Below are positions 36,430 to 45,831 of a stretch of DNA of 64,000 nt, in pieces. The stretch spans positions 558,001 through 622,000 of the forward strand of contig NZ_FYAK01000002.1 in the NCBI RefSeq assembly GCF_900185615.1, read 5' to 3'. This stretch comes from Photobacterium malacitanum (GTDB lineage: Bacteria > Pseudomonadota > Gammaproteobacteria > Enterobacterales > Vibrionaceae). The translations under genes and the position numbers were made by a program. The notes below the pieces were generated by a model that was not told the origin of the DNA, did no database searches, and saw nothing but the letters and a program-made list of their open reading frames with translations. Positions within the stretch are counted from its first letter, which is position 1, and each line of letters begins with the position of its first letter.

Positions 36430-37188
36430 TTACAGCGACTTTCTCAAATAACGGCAAGTATTAGCAGCTAATATATTGGTTAACTGCTCAATCGATATTT
36501 GGTGGTGCTTGGCTAGTGCTGCAACGACATTCACCACCATACTTGGATCTCCTTTTTCAGCGTTATATTTACATGGCGCATCAGATTCAACTAACAACAT
36601 TGACAGTGGTATGGTTTGCACAAATTGCCAATAATGATCATCGACAAAAATCCACGGACCTGCTGAAACAAAATGCCCACATTGCTGTAGTTGAGCTAAT
36701 TGTATTGCAGAGCCTTCGTACCAATGAAATAACGCTCCTTCGATACCATATTGCTGCAATATTGGCAGTGCTAATTCGATATCATCTTCCACCACATGGA
36801 GATTGACGGGTAAATCATACTCAGCAGCTAGAGCAACAAACCGCGCCATTAATTGTGCGCCCTGCTGTTTTAACTGCTGCTTTTCAAACATCGTTTTGTC
36901 ATCAAGATAAAAAAACGGTATACCAATTTCGCCAATACCACTGAGTAAACCATGATGCTGATGAATCAAAGCTATCACCGCTTCTATCATGGTTTCATCA
37001 GTTCTAACTTCAGGATGAACACCTAAAAATAATGCTATAGCATCAGGATATTGCTGCTTTAACTTCAGTAACTGCTGTGCGCTCTCAAGTGTCATCGATA
37101 CAGCACCAATTTTGTTACCTGCAGCAATAAAAGCGGCCAAGCTTTCAGGCGCGACAGACTCTAAATGACAATGAATATCTGTGATCAT
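36430..37188 (-). CDS. TatD family metal-dependent hydrolase
   Basis: A 252-residue TIM-barrel hydrolase of the TatD/YcfH type, a family with DNase activity. Visible metal ligands are the HCH pair in TDIHCHLE, Glu in GIGEIGIPF, His in LPVNLHVVEDD, His in ALFHWYEG and Asp in LLVESDAPC. The Asp in GIGEIG differs from the common GEIGLD ending (here GIP). Cytoplasmic, single gene. Its exact substrate is unknown. Confidence 0.85.
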   Translation of the reverse strand: MITDIHCHLESVAPESLAAFIAAGNKIGAVSMTLESAQQLLKLKQQYPDAIALFLGVHPEVRTDETMIEAVIALIHQHHGLLSGIGEIGIPFFYLDDKTMFEKQQLKQQGAQLMARFVALAAEYDLPVNLHVVEDDIELALPILQQYGIEGALFHWYEGSAIQLAQLQQCGHFVSAGPWIFVDDHYWQFVQTIPLSMLLVESDAPCKYNAEKGDPSMVVNVVAALAKHHQISIEQLTNILAANTCRYLRKSL

Positions 37189-37275
37189 TATTTATACCTA
37201 CAAACCCAAACCAACAGCATACGAAATATGTACTCAAGCGACCATCATCACGATGACATAAACCAATAAATAATA

Positions 37276-37312
37276 AAAAACCCTCTATTAACGAGAATAT
37301 TAATAGAGGGTT
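37276..37312 (-). terminator. Terminator of the SH3-domain gene
   Basis: AACCCTCTATTA and TAATAGAGGGTT form a perfect twelve-pair stem; on the minus strand a TTTTTTA run follows. Confidence 0.88.
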
Positions 37313-37359
37313 GGTCAGATTGTATTATCCACTAAAATTCACTGGATAATACAATGGCT

Positions 37360-38061
37360 TTATTTGGTCGTGGTTGCCGCCGCAGCTGCTGGCGTAGCAA
37401 CTGTCGTTGCAGTATCTTTTGCAGGAGTTGCAACATGGGTATTTAATTTAACATGCGTAGGTGATGTTATGCCTGCTTGCTTAAATTGTTGCTGCATCGC
37501 TAACATTTGCTGTTGTTGCTGCTGCATTAACTTCATCATGTTAGATTGCATAGTATTAAAATCACTTGGATTAGCCATAGTATTCCAAGAGTTTGCAAAT
37601 GCTTGATTCATTTCAAGTTGCTGTTTTTGCATCGCATCAAAAAATTTCTTATCTAATTTTTGATTATGACCATTACCTTGGAATTGCACTATTTCATAAT
37701 GAAATGGCCCCTGTGGCGTTTGTAGAACACCTTTGGTCACACTCTTTTCGCCATCTTTGGTTTTTACAGTATTAGTCGTTTGATCTGGCAGTACCTTGGT
37801 ATTTGCCTTAGCTATCATTTGTCGATCAACACTTTGAATCCAACCAGTATTACCATTGGTTGCATCGCCTACTTTTTCCCAACCATTATTTTGGTAAATA
37901 GTAATTAATGGCACATCTGATTTTATTGTTTCCACAACTGCAGAAGTGACGCTTGGGTTTTCATAAACTTTGATCGTTTTGATACTAGAATCAGCCCACG
38001 CTGCTGTACTTAAACAGGTAATAGCAATGATACCTGAAATTGCCACCGCTAAACGTTTCAT
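37360..38061 (-). CDS. Exported SH3-domain protein with Gln-rich tail
   Basis: A 233-residue protein with a signal peptide (cut after AWA near residue 23) and a bacterial SH3 domain (about residues 26-85: IKVYENPSVTSAVVETI, then NNGWEKVG and NTGWIQS). A Gln/Met-rich coiled coil (about 145-195) follows, then an Ala/Thr-rich low-complexity C-terminus. Bacterial SH3 domains often bind cell-wall peptides. AGAGG precedes the ATG. Exact role unknown. Confidence 0.78.
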   Translation of the reverse strand: MKRLAVAISGIIAITCLSTAAWADSSIKTIKVYENPSVTSAVVETIKSDVPLITIYQNNGWEKVGDATNGNTGWIQSVDRQMIAKANTKVLPDQTTNTVKTKDGEKSVTKGVLQTPQGPFHYEIVQFQGNGHNQKLDKKFFDAMQKQQLEMNQAFANSWNTMANPSDFNTMQSNMMKLMQQQQQQMLAMQQQFKQAGITSPTHVKLNTHVATPAKDTATTVATPAAAAATTTK

Positions 38062-38392
38062 ATAAACCTCTAATGTCTATTTATATAACTTAAAAGTAAT
38101 TAAAAACTGAGTGTATAAATAGTGCAATCAATAGCTTTATATTAATCAATGAAAATGAATCCAAAATGAATATTTGTATTCCAATAGCTAACAAAACAAA
38201 ACGAAAATGCAATATAAATATTTAAAAATATACTGTTATAAATTGCAGATTTCTCTTATTTCGATAACGCTCTTATTTATTTGTCTTGTTTAATAATAGC
38301 AATTATCGACATGAATAAGATACACCGTTAAGCCTAATATTCTAGTAGCTTATATTATTGAAAATGGTCAATAATTTTTCATTGGTATGGCT
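38062..38392. other. Gap between SH3 gene and lysR gene
   Basis: AT-rich and non-coding. Both neighbours are on the minus strand, so it holds the SH3 gene promoter and the lysR 3' end; no hairpin or repeat stands out. Confidence 0.35.
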
Positions 38393-39319
38393 TTATTTTG
38401 TTATTCCCATGCCATCGGTAATTAATTGACGTAACCATTGATGACTAGGATCTAAATCAAAATGTTTATTCCACAGTAAAAGATAGCCACCGGGTTCTAA
38501 TTCAATTGGAATAGGACGACTAACAAGTTCGGTATTCTCAATCATTGCTAATGCTGATACTGAAGGGTAACACATCAATAAATCACTTTGCTCACACAGT
38601 TTTATTGCTGCATAGCAATCGGTCATATTAACGGCATTATCAAGTTTTTTATGTTCAAGCGCTAAAATCTCATCCAATAACCATCGCTTTAGCCCACCAA
38701 TACTGACTTGTAAATGACGATATTTTAAAAACACATCCAGGCTCCAAGGTTCACTCAATGCGGGATGGCCTTTACGCATTAAGCACAGCGGATAGTCACG
38801 TGCTAACTCAATATAATTTAATGATGACGGTACATGACGGTAATGACTTGATGAACGCTCATCCCACTCAAAGATACCAATCCCAAAATCAATCTCACAG
38901 CGTAATAAACGCTGTAAACTATCGTCATTCCATGTTTTGCTAGATAAACTAATGTCAGGCGCTTGCTGTAGCAATTGCGGCATAAAACGCGGGTAAGTTA
39001 ATGAATAAGCGGTTTCTACAAGATCAATATGAAACTGACGTTGACTCAGCGCTGGATCAAACACTTCAGCCCGTGTCAGCTGATTAACCTGCTGTAAAAT
39101 ATCAGACACAGAATCGGATAATAGCAATGCTTTAGGTGTTGGCCGTAAACCATAAGGTGTACGTTCAAACAAAGGATCGGCAAATGTTTGGCGTAATTTG
39201 GCCAATTGTTTACTCACTGCAGATTGACTCAAATGCAGTCGCGCCGCAGCTGCCGTCACACTTTGCTCTTCTAGCAATACATTCAATATGCGTAATAAAT
39301 TTATATCAAAGTTTTTCAT
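38393..39319 (-). CDS. LysR family transcriptional regulator
   Basis: A 308-residue DNA-binding regulator. The winged helix-turn-helix occupies residues 4-63 (LLRILNVLLEEQSVTAAAARLHLSQSAVSKQLAKLR as consecutive family segments). It is followed by a periplasmic-binding-like effector domain (about 90-300). AGGAA precedes the ATG. The gene is not divergent from any metabolic gene, which is unusual for LysR proteins, so no target can be proposed. The next gene upstream on the same strand is a DNA methyltransferase. Confidence 0.92.
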   Translation of the reverse strand: MKNFDINLLRILNVLLEEQSVTAAAARLHLSQSAVSKQLAKLRQTFADPLFERTPYGLRPTPKALLLSDSVSDILQQVNQLTRAEVFDPALSQRQFHIDLVETAYSLTYPRFMPQLLQQAPDISLSSKTWNDDSLQRLLRCEIDFGIGIFEWDERSSSHYRHVPSSLNYIELARDYPLCLMRKGHPALSEPWSLDVFLKYRHLQVSIGGLKRWLLDEILALEHKKLDNAVNMTDCYAAIKLCEQSDLLMCYPSVSALAMIENTELVSRPIPIELEPGGYLLLWNKHFDLDPSHQWLRQLITDGMGITK

Positions 39320-39369
39320 CTACTACTTTCCTATCAAACATTTAAATCTAGCCACGACCATCACCATGA

Positions 39370-40020
39370 TTATATTCTGCTACGTAAATGTTGATGAGCA
39401 GCGTCTGAGATATCATTCCCCCATGCTTGACGTTGTAAGCGTTGCGCAGCAACTAAGGTTGAACCTGAGCCAAAAAAAGGATCTGCCACAATTTCACCAG
39501 CAACAGAGCTTTGTTCTATTAACGTTTCAAGCAATGGCACTGGCTTTTCGGTAGGATAACCACGATAAATACGCTTAAATTCAAGTACATCAGGAATAGA
39601 TAAGTTTGATAATTTACGCTTACCTTTTTCAAAGAAAAGAATGAACTCATAACGCGCACGATAATGATAGCCCATACCGATGGCGACTTTGTCCCATACA
39701 ATCGGTTTCCAAAATTTAAACCCAACTTGTTCAGCAATCGGTTTAATGTAAAACATGGTTTCTTGATCGCAAAACAGATAGAAATGGCTATTAGGTTTTA
39801 ATACACGGTAAGCATGCTCTAATAATGCCTCAAATCGTTGATTAGGAAAGATATCAAACCATTGATTACTTGATGACTTACTGTTTTTTAGGCGAGTTGT
39901 AGTACCTATTTTTCGATGCTTTTCTAACGATTCATATGGAGGATCAGTGATCAGAAGATCAATACTGTTATCCGCTAATGAAGACAGCCATTCGACTGCG
40001 TCTTGTTGATGTAATTGCAT
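39370..40020 (-). CDS. Orphan beta-class DNA N6-adenine/N4-cytosine methyltransferase
   Basis: A compact 216-residue methyltransferase. Catalytic motif IV (TDPPYES, about residue 25) comes before the AdoMet motif (ADPFFGSGST, about 185), the permuted order of beta-class enzymes such as YhdJ. No restriction endonuclease or specificity subunit is adjacent, so it is probably an epigenetic or housekeeping methylase. An upstream start at 40068 would add a hydrophobic extension not expected for the family; ATG 40020 gives a normal N-terminus. The recognition site cannot be read from sequence. Confidence 0.85.
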   Translation of the reverse strand: MQLHQQDAVEWLSSLADNSIDLLITDPPYESLEKHRKIGTTTRLKNSKSSSNQWFDIFPNQRFEALLEHAYRVLKPNSHFYLFCDQETMFYIKPIAEQVGFKFWKPIVWDKVAIGMGYHYRARYEFILFFEKGKRKLSNLSIPDVLEFKRIYRGYPTEKPVPLLETLIEQSSVAGEIVADPFFGSGSTLVAAQRLQRQAWGNDISDAAHQHLRSRI

Positions 40021-40051
40021 TGAAAAACCCACACTAAACAATAGAAAATAA

Positions 40052-40081
40052 TAACGCCTCCATACCATTGATGAGGCGTTA
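40052..40081 (-). terminator. Hairpin downstream of the AlkD-like gene
   Basis: TAACGCCTC and GAGGCGTTA form a perfect nine-pair stem; on the minus strand it is followed by TTATTTTC. Confidence 0.65.
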
Positions 40082-40149
40082 ATTTGGTTACGTGTTTTAG
40101 CAAAAAAAGCACAATATAGATAGCAACACGCCTTTAAACAGCTGTAATT

Positions 40150-40851
40150 TTAATTAACTGTGCTATTTACCATCATTATGAGTTTTCTTGCTTCACGTCG
40201 ACACAACGGCGTTAATAGCGCGACATTATTTTTAATAAAACTATCAACAAAATCAAAATCAATTTGGCTGTAGGCATTTAATACTTGTCCCATCGCTTGT
40301 TGAACTAACATCGACTTATCAGCAGCAAGATATAAAATAGTTTCACTTAATAAGGTTACATTGGTTTGTTGCTGATGATGTAAATGTGCTAGCAATGATG
40401 CTCGTTTCAGCCATACGTTATCTGACTCTCGCCATTGAATAAGGTAATGTTCTAAATCTCGATGTTGTAGTATCACCTTACCTATCAAGTTACTCGCAAG
40501 GCGATCTAAAATATCGACATTATCAGCCGTATCTAACATTTCAAGATAAATATCAAAAGATGCTAATGTTTGATAATCGGTATAATATTCACCTGCATCT
40601 AAAGCTAAATAACGCTCTTCCCGATAAATACCCGACCATAACCATAATAATAACCGCTGATAGTCCTCAACGTTATTTATTGTGGTATGTGCTTGCGCGA
40701 GTTTGAATATTTTATGGCGCTTTTCCGGACTAACGCCATAGAAAGGCTGTCGAATATTCAAATCATACTGCATTTTTTTGGCAACAAGTGTGCTGCCAGC
40801 AGCGACTAGGTGCTGCTGCATAAGAATAACCATTGGTATAACTAATGACAT
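40150..40851 (-). CDS. AlkD-like DNA alkylation repair protein
   Basis: A 233-residue all-helical protein resembling the HEAT-repeat DNA glycosylase AlkD, which removes alkylated bases. Family features are a mid-protein block with NLIGKVILQHRD, then YLIQWRESDNVWLKRASLL (split conserved W and R) and the C-terminal LVQQAMGQVLNAYSQ and CRREARKL segments. Cytoplasmic. AGAGGAAA lies before the ATG, supporting the start. The DNA methyltransferase gene lies 129 bp downstream on the same strand. Confidence 0.8.
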   Translation of the reverse strand: MSLVIPMVILMQQHLVAAGSTLVAKKMQYDLNIRQPFYGVSPEKRHKIFKLAQAHTTINNVEDYQRLLLWLWSGIYREERYLALDAGEYYTDYQTLASFDIYLEMLDTADNVDILDRLASNLIGKVILQHRDLEHYLIQWRESDNVWLKRASLLAHLHHQQQTNVTLLSETILYLAADKSMLVQQAMGQVLNAYSQIDFDFVDSFIKNNVALLTPLCRREARKLIMMVNSTVN

Positions 40852-41026
40852 AGTCTTTCCTCTTTGTTACTTCTCATTACTGCCGAGCATTAATGCTAGT
40901 AATGGTAATAACTTTTTTATAATCAATATTGTTGTATTTTTTAGCTTATAAAAATAAGTTCCTCGACTTTTTCATATTGCGACCTAAATCTCAAATCATT
41001 TATCACGGTTTCAAGTAATCTACATC

Positions 41027-41047
41027 AATAATAAGAATGATAACTAT
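41027..41047. promoter_or_regulatory. Candidate Fur box 1
   Basis: AATAATAAGAATGATAACTA resembles the Fur consensus GATAATGATAATCATTATC. It lies 100 bp upstream of the iron-type ABC operon. Confidence 0.5.
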
Positions 41048-41092
41048 ATGCATTTATATTTGAATTGTAAGTTTGCATTTATTGCAGTTCAA

Positions 41093-41115
41093 AATAATAA
41101 CCATTCTCATTAGTA
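41093..41115. promoter_or_regulatory. Candidate Fur box 2
   Basis: The minus strand reads ACTAATGAGAATGGTTATTA, a good match to the Fur consensus. It lies 32 bp before the GTG start, where bound Fur would block transcription under iron-rich conditions. Confidence 0.6.
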
Positions 41116-41146
41116 TTCGTGAAAATTATTCTTTACAGGTATCGTC

Positions 41147-42298
41147 GTGAAAATTAAGCTAAAAATCCTTACAATTTGTGCAGCTACTCTTTGTCCACTG
41201 ACCTCTTTTGCTGCTACCTACCCTGTTACAGTGACTGACGTAGCTGGACGTACTATTACCTTTGACCACCAGCCACAAAATATTGCGCTATCAACCAGTC
41301 GCATTTTTCCATTACTTGAAATCATCTATCAACAAGACGCTGCTAAGCATCTTGTCGCTGCACGTGATGATATGCAATTTTCCGCACCAAGCATGTACGC
41401 TAACTATGTAAAACACTATCCGTCACTACAACACGTACCAAAAATTGGCCTCATAAAGTCAGGGGAATTTGATGCAGAACGATTCATTAATTTAAAGCCT
41501 AAACCAGATTTATTTATCGTTGATTTATCTAATATTAAATTAGCTCAAGATAACGGTTTATTAAAAAAATTAGCGGCGGCAGGCATTAAAGTGATTGCAG
41601 TTGATTTTCGTGAAAACCCTATCAAAAATACGGTAAAATCGGTAGAAACAGTGGCTAAAGCTGTTGGCCGAGAAGCACAAGGACAAGCATTCGCACACTA
41701 CTATCTCGATCACGTTACTGCACTCGAACAAACCCTAGCTCAGCACTCGAACCTAGCCCCTAAACGGGTATTTATTGAACGTGCAGCCGGTTACAGTGAT
41801 TCTTGTTGTCGTACCTTTGCTGGCGGTAATATGGGGGCTTACGTCCCATTCTTAAAAGCGATTAATATTGCCGATAAACCACTTAAAGGAGCGATCACAG
41901 GTCAGATGTCACCAGAAACTGTGATTACCGCTCGTCCTGATGTATACATAATGCAGACCACAGGTTGGATTAACGATAAAGGCCAGCCCACTCATGGCAT
42001 TCCATTAGGTTATAACCCGAATTCTACTGCGATAAAAACAGCCACTAAAGCATTAATGGATCGTGATTGGTTACAAGCTGTTAGTGCTTATCAAACCAAT
42101 AATGTCTATTCGATTTATATGCCATTTTATAATTCACCTTATAACTTAGTCGCGATGGAATATTTTGCGAAATGGATCCATCCAAACGTATTTAAAAACT
42201 TACACCCACAACACACTTTTGAAGAAATGAACAAGCAATTTGGGCAGCGTATTGTCAGTGGCGACTTTGGCCAGAATAACTTTAAGGCAATGCAATAA
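41147..42298 (+). CDS. Iron-siderophore-type ABC transporter substrate-binding protein
   Basis: A 383-residue periplasmic binding protein (PF01497 family). It has a signal peptide (cut after SFA, near residue 22), an entry segment (VTVTDVAGRTITF) and two lobes joined by a long helix. The Cys pair in YSDSCCRTFAGGNMG is a notable feature. Starts at GTG with CAGG upstream. Two Fur-like boxes precede it and permease and ATPase genes overlap downstream, so it probably imports a ferric siderophore or related chelate. A cobalamin role is less likely given the Fur boxes. No outer-membrane receptor is adjacent. Confidence 0.88.
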   Translation: MKIKLKILTICAATLCPLTSFAATYPVTVTDVAGRTITFDHQPQNIALSTSRIFPLLEIIYQQDAAKHLVAARDDMQFSAPSMYANYVKHYPSLQHVPKIGLIKSGEFDAERFINLKPKPDLFIVDLSNIKLAQDNGLLKKLAAAGIKVIAVDFRENPIKNTVKSVETVAKAVGREAQGQAFAHYYLDHVTALEQTLAQHSNLAPKRVFIERAAGYSDSCCRTFAGGNMGAYVPFLKAINIADKPLKGAITGQMSPETVITARPDVYIMQTTGWINDKGQPTHGIPLGYNPNSTAIKTATKALMDRDWLQAVSAYQTNNVYSIYMPFYNSPYNLVAMEYFAKWIHPNVFKNLHPQHTFEEMNKQFGQRIVSGDFGQNNFKAMQ

Positions 42299-43344
42299 TG
42301 AACGCATTGTTACTTGAGTTAAACACCCACAATACTCGTAACCGTAATAAGAAAGTGGCGTTGGCTATTTTCTTAGTGCTGAGTATTGTGTGTGTCATTG
42401 CTGATATTTTTATTGGTTCACAAGGACTGACTTTTACTCAAGTTATTCACGCCCTGATTCATCCTCAAACCAGTGATATTGCCAGCAAAATCATTGTGTG
42501 GAATATTCGAATGCCAATGGCACTAATGGCGCCCTTAATCGGGGCCGCCTTAGCGTTAGCAGGCGCACAAATGCAAACCACATTAAATAACCCTTTAGCT
42601 GATCCCTATACCTTTGGTGTCTCGGCTGCGGCTGGATTTGGCGCATCATTGGTGATCACTAATGTCATCACGATCCCCTTCGTGCCAGCCCAATATCAAA
42701 TCGCATTGATGGCATTTATTATGTGTTTATTAACCACATTTTTAATTGCTGCGATTTCATCAGTAAAGCGAATTTCTATTGAAGGGGTAATGCTGTTTGG
42801 TATTGCGGTGATGTTTGCTTACGACAGCTTACTGACCATGATGCAATATGTTGCCAGCGAAACTCAATTACAAACATTAGTATTCTGGCAAATGGGATCT
42901 CTTGATCGCGGCAGTTGGGATAAAATTACTGTGCTTGCAATTGTGTTACCGCTTGTGCTGTTGATTATGATGAAAGATGCTTGGCAATTATCAACCCTTA
43001 AGATTGGTCACGAACGTGCTCAAGCAATGGGAGTAAACGTTAAGCGGCTGCGTATCAAAACCCTATTATTAGTCTCTGTTATCACCTCTCTCGCGGTTTC
43101 ATTTGTAGGTGCTGTTGGTTTTGTCGGATTAGTTGCACCACATATTGCCCGTATGGTGTTAGGCGAAGATCAACGTTATTTCCTGCCTGCATCTTGTCTT
43201 ATCGGCGCTGTGTTACTTGAACTCGCCTCTATCGCCAGTAAAAGCATTATGCCGGGCATTATTTTGCCGTTAACGGTAGTGATGTCGATCATTGGTATTC
43301 CCTTCTTTGTCTATTTGATCATTAAAAAAGATGGGCGTTTCTAA
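42298..43344 (+). CDS. FecCD-family ABC transporter permease
   Basis: A 348-residue inner-membrane protein with about ten spans. It carries the family block LALAGAQMQTTLNNPLADPYTFGVS (split around residue 95) and the ATPase-contact segment GAVGFVGLVAPHIARMVLG. Its ATG overlaps the stop codon of the binding-protein gene (TAATG) and its stop overlaps the ATPase start the same way, so the three proteins are translationally coupled. Confidence 0.93.
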   Translation: MNALLLELNTHNTRNRNKKVALAIFLVLSIVCVIADIFIGSQGLTFTQVIHALIHPQTSDIASKIIVWNIRMPMALMAPLIGAALALAGAQMQTTLNNPLADPYTFGVSAAAGFGASLVITNVITIPFVPAQYQIALMAFIMCLLTTFLIAAISSVKRISIEGVMLFGIAVMFAYDSLLTMMQYVASETQLQTLVFWQMGSLDRGSWDKITVLAIVLPLVLLIMMKDAWQLSTLKIGHERAQAMGVNVKRLRIKTLLLVSVITSLAVSFVGAVGFVGLVAPHIARMVLGEDQRYFLPASCLIGAVLLELASIASKSIMPGIILPLTVVMSIIGIPFFVYLIIKKDGRF

Positions 43345-44117
43345 TGGCTCTTACAATTAATGATATTTCAGTCACATTTGGTGATAAAACAATCTTAGAT
43401 AGCCTATCACTGCCTGTTATCACAGCAGGAGAAATGGTGGCGATTATTGGTAAAAATGGCGCAGGGAAATCAACCTTTCTGCGACATATTACTCAAAATT
43501 TACGTCAGCATTCGCAGCAAATTTTATTACATGATAAGCCATTGAGTTTAGATAACATTGGCTATTTACCCCAAGATCACCGTATTTCTGCCACCATCAC
43601 AGTGGTTGAATTATTAATTACCACCCTCAATATGGGGTCGCATTCTTTATTTGCCAAAGCAAACAGTGCAGAGAAAAGCTTACTATTATTACAGCAAATG
43701 GGTATTTTACATTTAGCCAATAAGATATGTACTGAACTCTCTGGCGGTGAAAGCCAAATGGTAGGACTTGCACAAGCGGTAGTTAATCAACCTAAAGTGC
43801 TTATTCTTGATGAACCAACATCAGCACTTGATATGCATAACCAAATGAAGCTACTTGATTTTGTGAAACTATACGCTCAACAAAACCAAGCCTGTGTATT
43901 GATGGTTATCCATGATCTTAATTTAGCCATTCAATATTCAACCAAGGTTGCTGCATTGCATCAAGGTCAGCTGTTTGCTTATGGCAACCCAATTGCAACC
44001 ATTACTCCTGCGCTCATTACTTCAGTATTTGATGTTGATTCGCATGTGGCAATTATTGATGAACGTCCAATTGTGGTGGTGAGATCATCTGCTAATACAG
44101 CGCCTATGCGCGCTTGA
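43344..44117 (+). CDS. Iron-siderophore-type ABC transporter ATP-binding protein
   Basis: A 257-residue cytoplasmic ATPase with Walker A GKNGAGKST (about residues 36-44), signature LSGGESQMV, Walker B VLILDEPTSALD and the switch His in MVIHDLN. It powers the overlapping permease. The operon ends at a strong bidirectional terminator. Confidence 0.93.
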   Translation: MALTINDISVTFGDKTILDSLSLPVITAGEMVAIIGKNGAGKSTFLRHITQNLRQHSQQILLHDKPLSLDNIGYLPQDHRISATITVVELLITTLNMGSHSLFAKANSAEKSLLLLQQMGILHLANKICTELSGGESQMVGLAQAVVNQPKVLILDEPTSALDMHNQMKLLDFVKLYAQQNQACVLMVIHDLNLAIQYSTKVAALHQGQLFAYGNPIATITPALITSVFDVDSHVAIIDERPIVVVRSSANTAPMRA

Positions 44118-44134
44118 TTTTTAATCACTTATAT

Positions 44135-44173
44135 AAAAAACCTCTATTGGCATCACCCAGATAGAGGTTTTTC
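44135..44173. terminator. Bidirectional terminator
   Basis: AAACCTCTAT and ATAGAGGTTT form a perfect ten-pair stem flanked by A- and T-runs, between the convergent ABC operon and the aspartoacylase gene. Confidence 0.88.
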
Positions 44174-44193
44174 ATATCAATTAACAGTTATAA

Positions 44194-45081
44194 TTAATCG
44201 AGTGTCGAGATCTGCACTTTTTTTGCTAAAGACATCGCTAAATTATTATCGTAATACGCCGCTTCATTGATAAAGTGTGGAAAGGCTTCATAATCCCCTT
44301 TCCAGAAAACCTCACTACCATCAAATAAGGTAAAGATTGGATCGCCACTGTGCAGCGGTTCAAAGTCATTATCTTGCACAGAACGATGCACCATGCCAAT
44401 ACGTTGCCCTTGTTCATCTAACGGTAATGATAGCGTTTCATGATAACGGAAAGCTTCATAGCTTGGAATTAACGGTAACAGTTCATCAGTATTATATAAA
44501 TGCACAAAATCTAGAATATGCTTGGTCATTTCATCCATCCAATCAAGCACATCTTGACGGATCACTGACTGAGGTTGAGGTCCAATTTCAACAATCACCC
44601 CTTGAGGTGCGATTGAACTTAAGAAATGATGTTGCTCAATGGAAGTATGATCCTCTAGTACAATCACCGCATTAGGCATGTGCATTTTTACATACGCGCC
44701 TAATTGGCGATTAAAGCGATCAGACTGCAATAAAATTAACGATGGACCCATATTACTGGTGGTATTATGTAAATCGATAATAAAATCAACTTTAGCGTCC
44801 CCTTTAGGGCCAATTTGTTGATTAATTGCTTTGGCTCGACTTTGTTCGTAACTTGCTAGCTCATTATTAGCTAAGTCAGCCAAACTAAATTGACGGTTTA
44901 AATCATGATCAATATAACGCTTGTTATCATTATGAGCTTTAGGGTTTGCAAATACCGTTTCAACGCTAAAACTATCACGGGCTAATGCGGCTGATTGCTG
45001 CCATTTACGTAATAAGTAAATGCCACTAAATTCATTACCGTGAGTGCCACCAACCACTGCTACTGTTTTTATTTTACTCAT
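44194..45081 (-). CDS. Aspartoacylase
   Basis: A 295-residue zinc hydrolase of the AstE/AspA family that deacylates N-acetyl-aspartate or similar N-acyl amino acids. Zinc ligands are in GGTHGNEFSG (His 13 and Glu 16 area) and DLHNTTSNMG (His about 105). The catalytic Glu lies in VIVEIGPQ. The length matches aspartoacylases rather than succinylglutamate desuccinylase. It is 95 bp downstream of a small hypothetical gene on the same strand. Confidence 0.9.
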   Translation of the reverse strand: MSKIKTVAVVGGTHGNEFSGIYLLRKWQQSAALARDSFSVETVFANPKAHNDNKRYIDHDLNRQFSLADLANNELASYEQSRAKAINQQIGPKGDAKVDFIIDLHNTTSNMGPSLILLQSDRFNRQLGAYVKMHMPNAVIVLEDHTSIEQHHFLSSIAPQGVIVEIGPQPQSVIRQDVLDWMDEMTKHILDFVHLYNTDELLPLIPSYEAFRYHETLSLPLDEQGQRIGMVHRSVQDNDFEPLHSGDPIFTLFDGSEVFWKGDYEAFPHFINEAAYYDNNLAMSLAKKVQISTLD

Positions 45082-45175
45082 CCGTGTGTCCTAATATTCA
45101 GTCATTCATTTTAGTGTACTGAATTTAATCGCTATTGGAAGCGTCTTTATCAGACAAAAAAGCGATTAGATATCC

Positions 45176-45619
45176 CTAAATTGGCCGAGTTTGCGCCAAT
45201 TTCAAATAGGAATGCAATTGATCATTTTTATATTCTATAGCGGAATGGATGTTAACATAGCGATTAGCGTATACGGCACAACGATAACGGTTATCTCCTT
45301 TGATTATTTCAATTTCAATAACCCCATCGACTAACTGCCAATGTCCTTGAGTATGCATACGATTAAACAGTGTATATTCATCTAAAGAGCCATCAGCATG
45401 TAACCGTAATTCGGTGATATAGCCCGCACTGCAGGTTTTGATCCAATACTGCTCGCATATTTCATCACGTTGAAAATTACGTTTAGTCTCAAGCCATTGA
45501 TTCATCACTTGCTGTAATTCAACACCTAATGGCGGCAGTTGATCAACATCCAATAAACGTACACGTTCTGTCTCTCGATAAAACAATTGTAATAATTGTA
45601 GCGTCTTTTTTTCAAACAT
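45176..45619 (-). CDS. Hypothetical cytoplasmic protein
   Basis: A 147-residue protein with a helical N-terminal third and a beta-rich remainder (YWIKTCSAGYITELRLHADG, then GHWQLVDGVIEIEI) that may form a small barrel. No signal or membrane span. AAGG lies close to the ATG. It may be co-transcribed with aspartoacylase. Family unknown to me. Confidence 0.65.
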   Translation of the reverse strand: MFEKKTLQLLQLFYRETERVRLLDVDQLPPLGVELQQVMNQWLETKRNFQRDEICEQYWIKTCSAGYITELRLHADGSLDEYTLFNRMHTQGHWQLVDGVIEIEIIKGDNRYRCAVYANRYVNIHSAIEYKNDQLHSYLKLAQTRPI

Positions 45620-45720
45620 CCTTGTTCACCAACTAATTAGCAAATATCGCGGTTAGCCGCGGTACAATATTGTCAGATATTAATAGATAGTCACAGCAGC
45701 GACTAACAACTAAGGTGATT

Positions 45721-45831
45721 ATGCAGCCAATATCACAAAAATATTTTCTTACGCTAACAGTGGTGATTGCGGCGCTTATTTGCAGCTATATTTGCACTTT
45801 GCCACGCAATTGTTTGGTTTTACCACGTTGA
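45721..45831 (+). CDS. Possible 36-residue membrane mini-protein
   Basis: ATG 45721, preceded by AAGGTG, opens a 36-codon frame with one hydrophobic segment (YFLTLTVVIAALICSYIC). Its 3' end overlaps the end of arfB on the other strand. It may be a genuine single-span peptide or the remnant of a longer membrane gene cut off by arfB. Confidence 0.3.
   Translation: MQPISQKYFLTLTVVIAALICSYICTLPRNCLVLPR

Noticed and set aside
37364-37606. Cys-rich plus-strand frame
   Set aside because: Antisense of the Gln/Ala repeats of the SH3-domain gene; no independent support.
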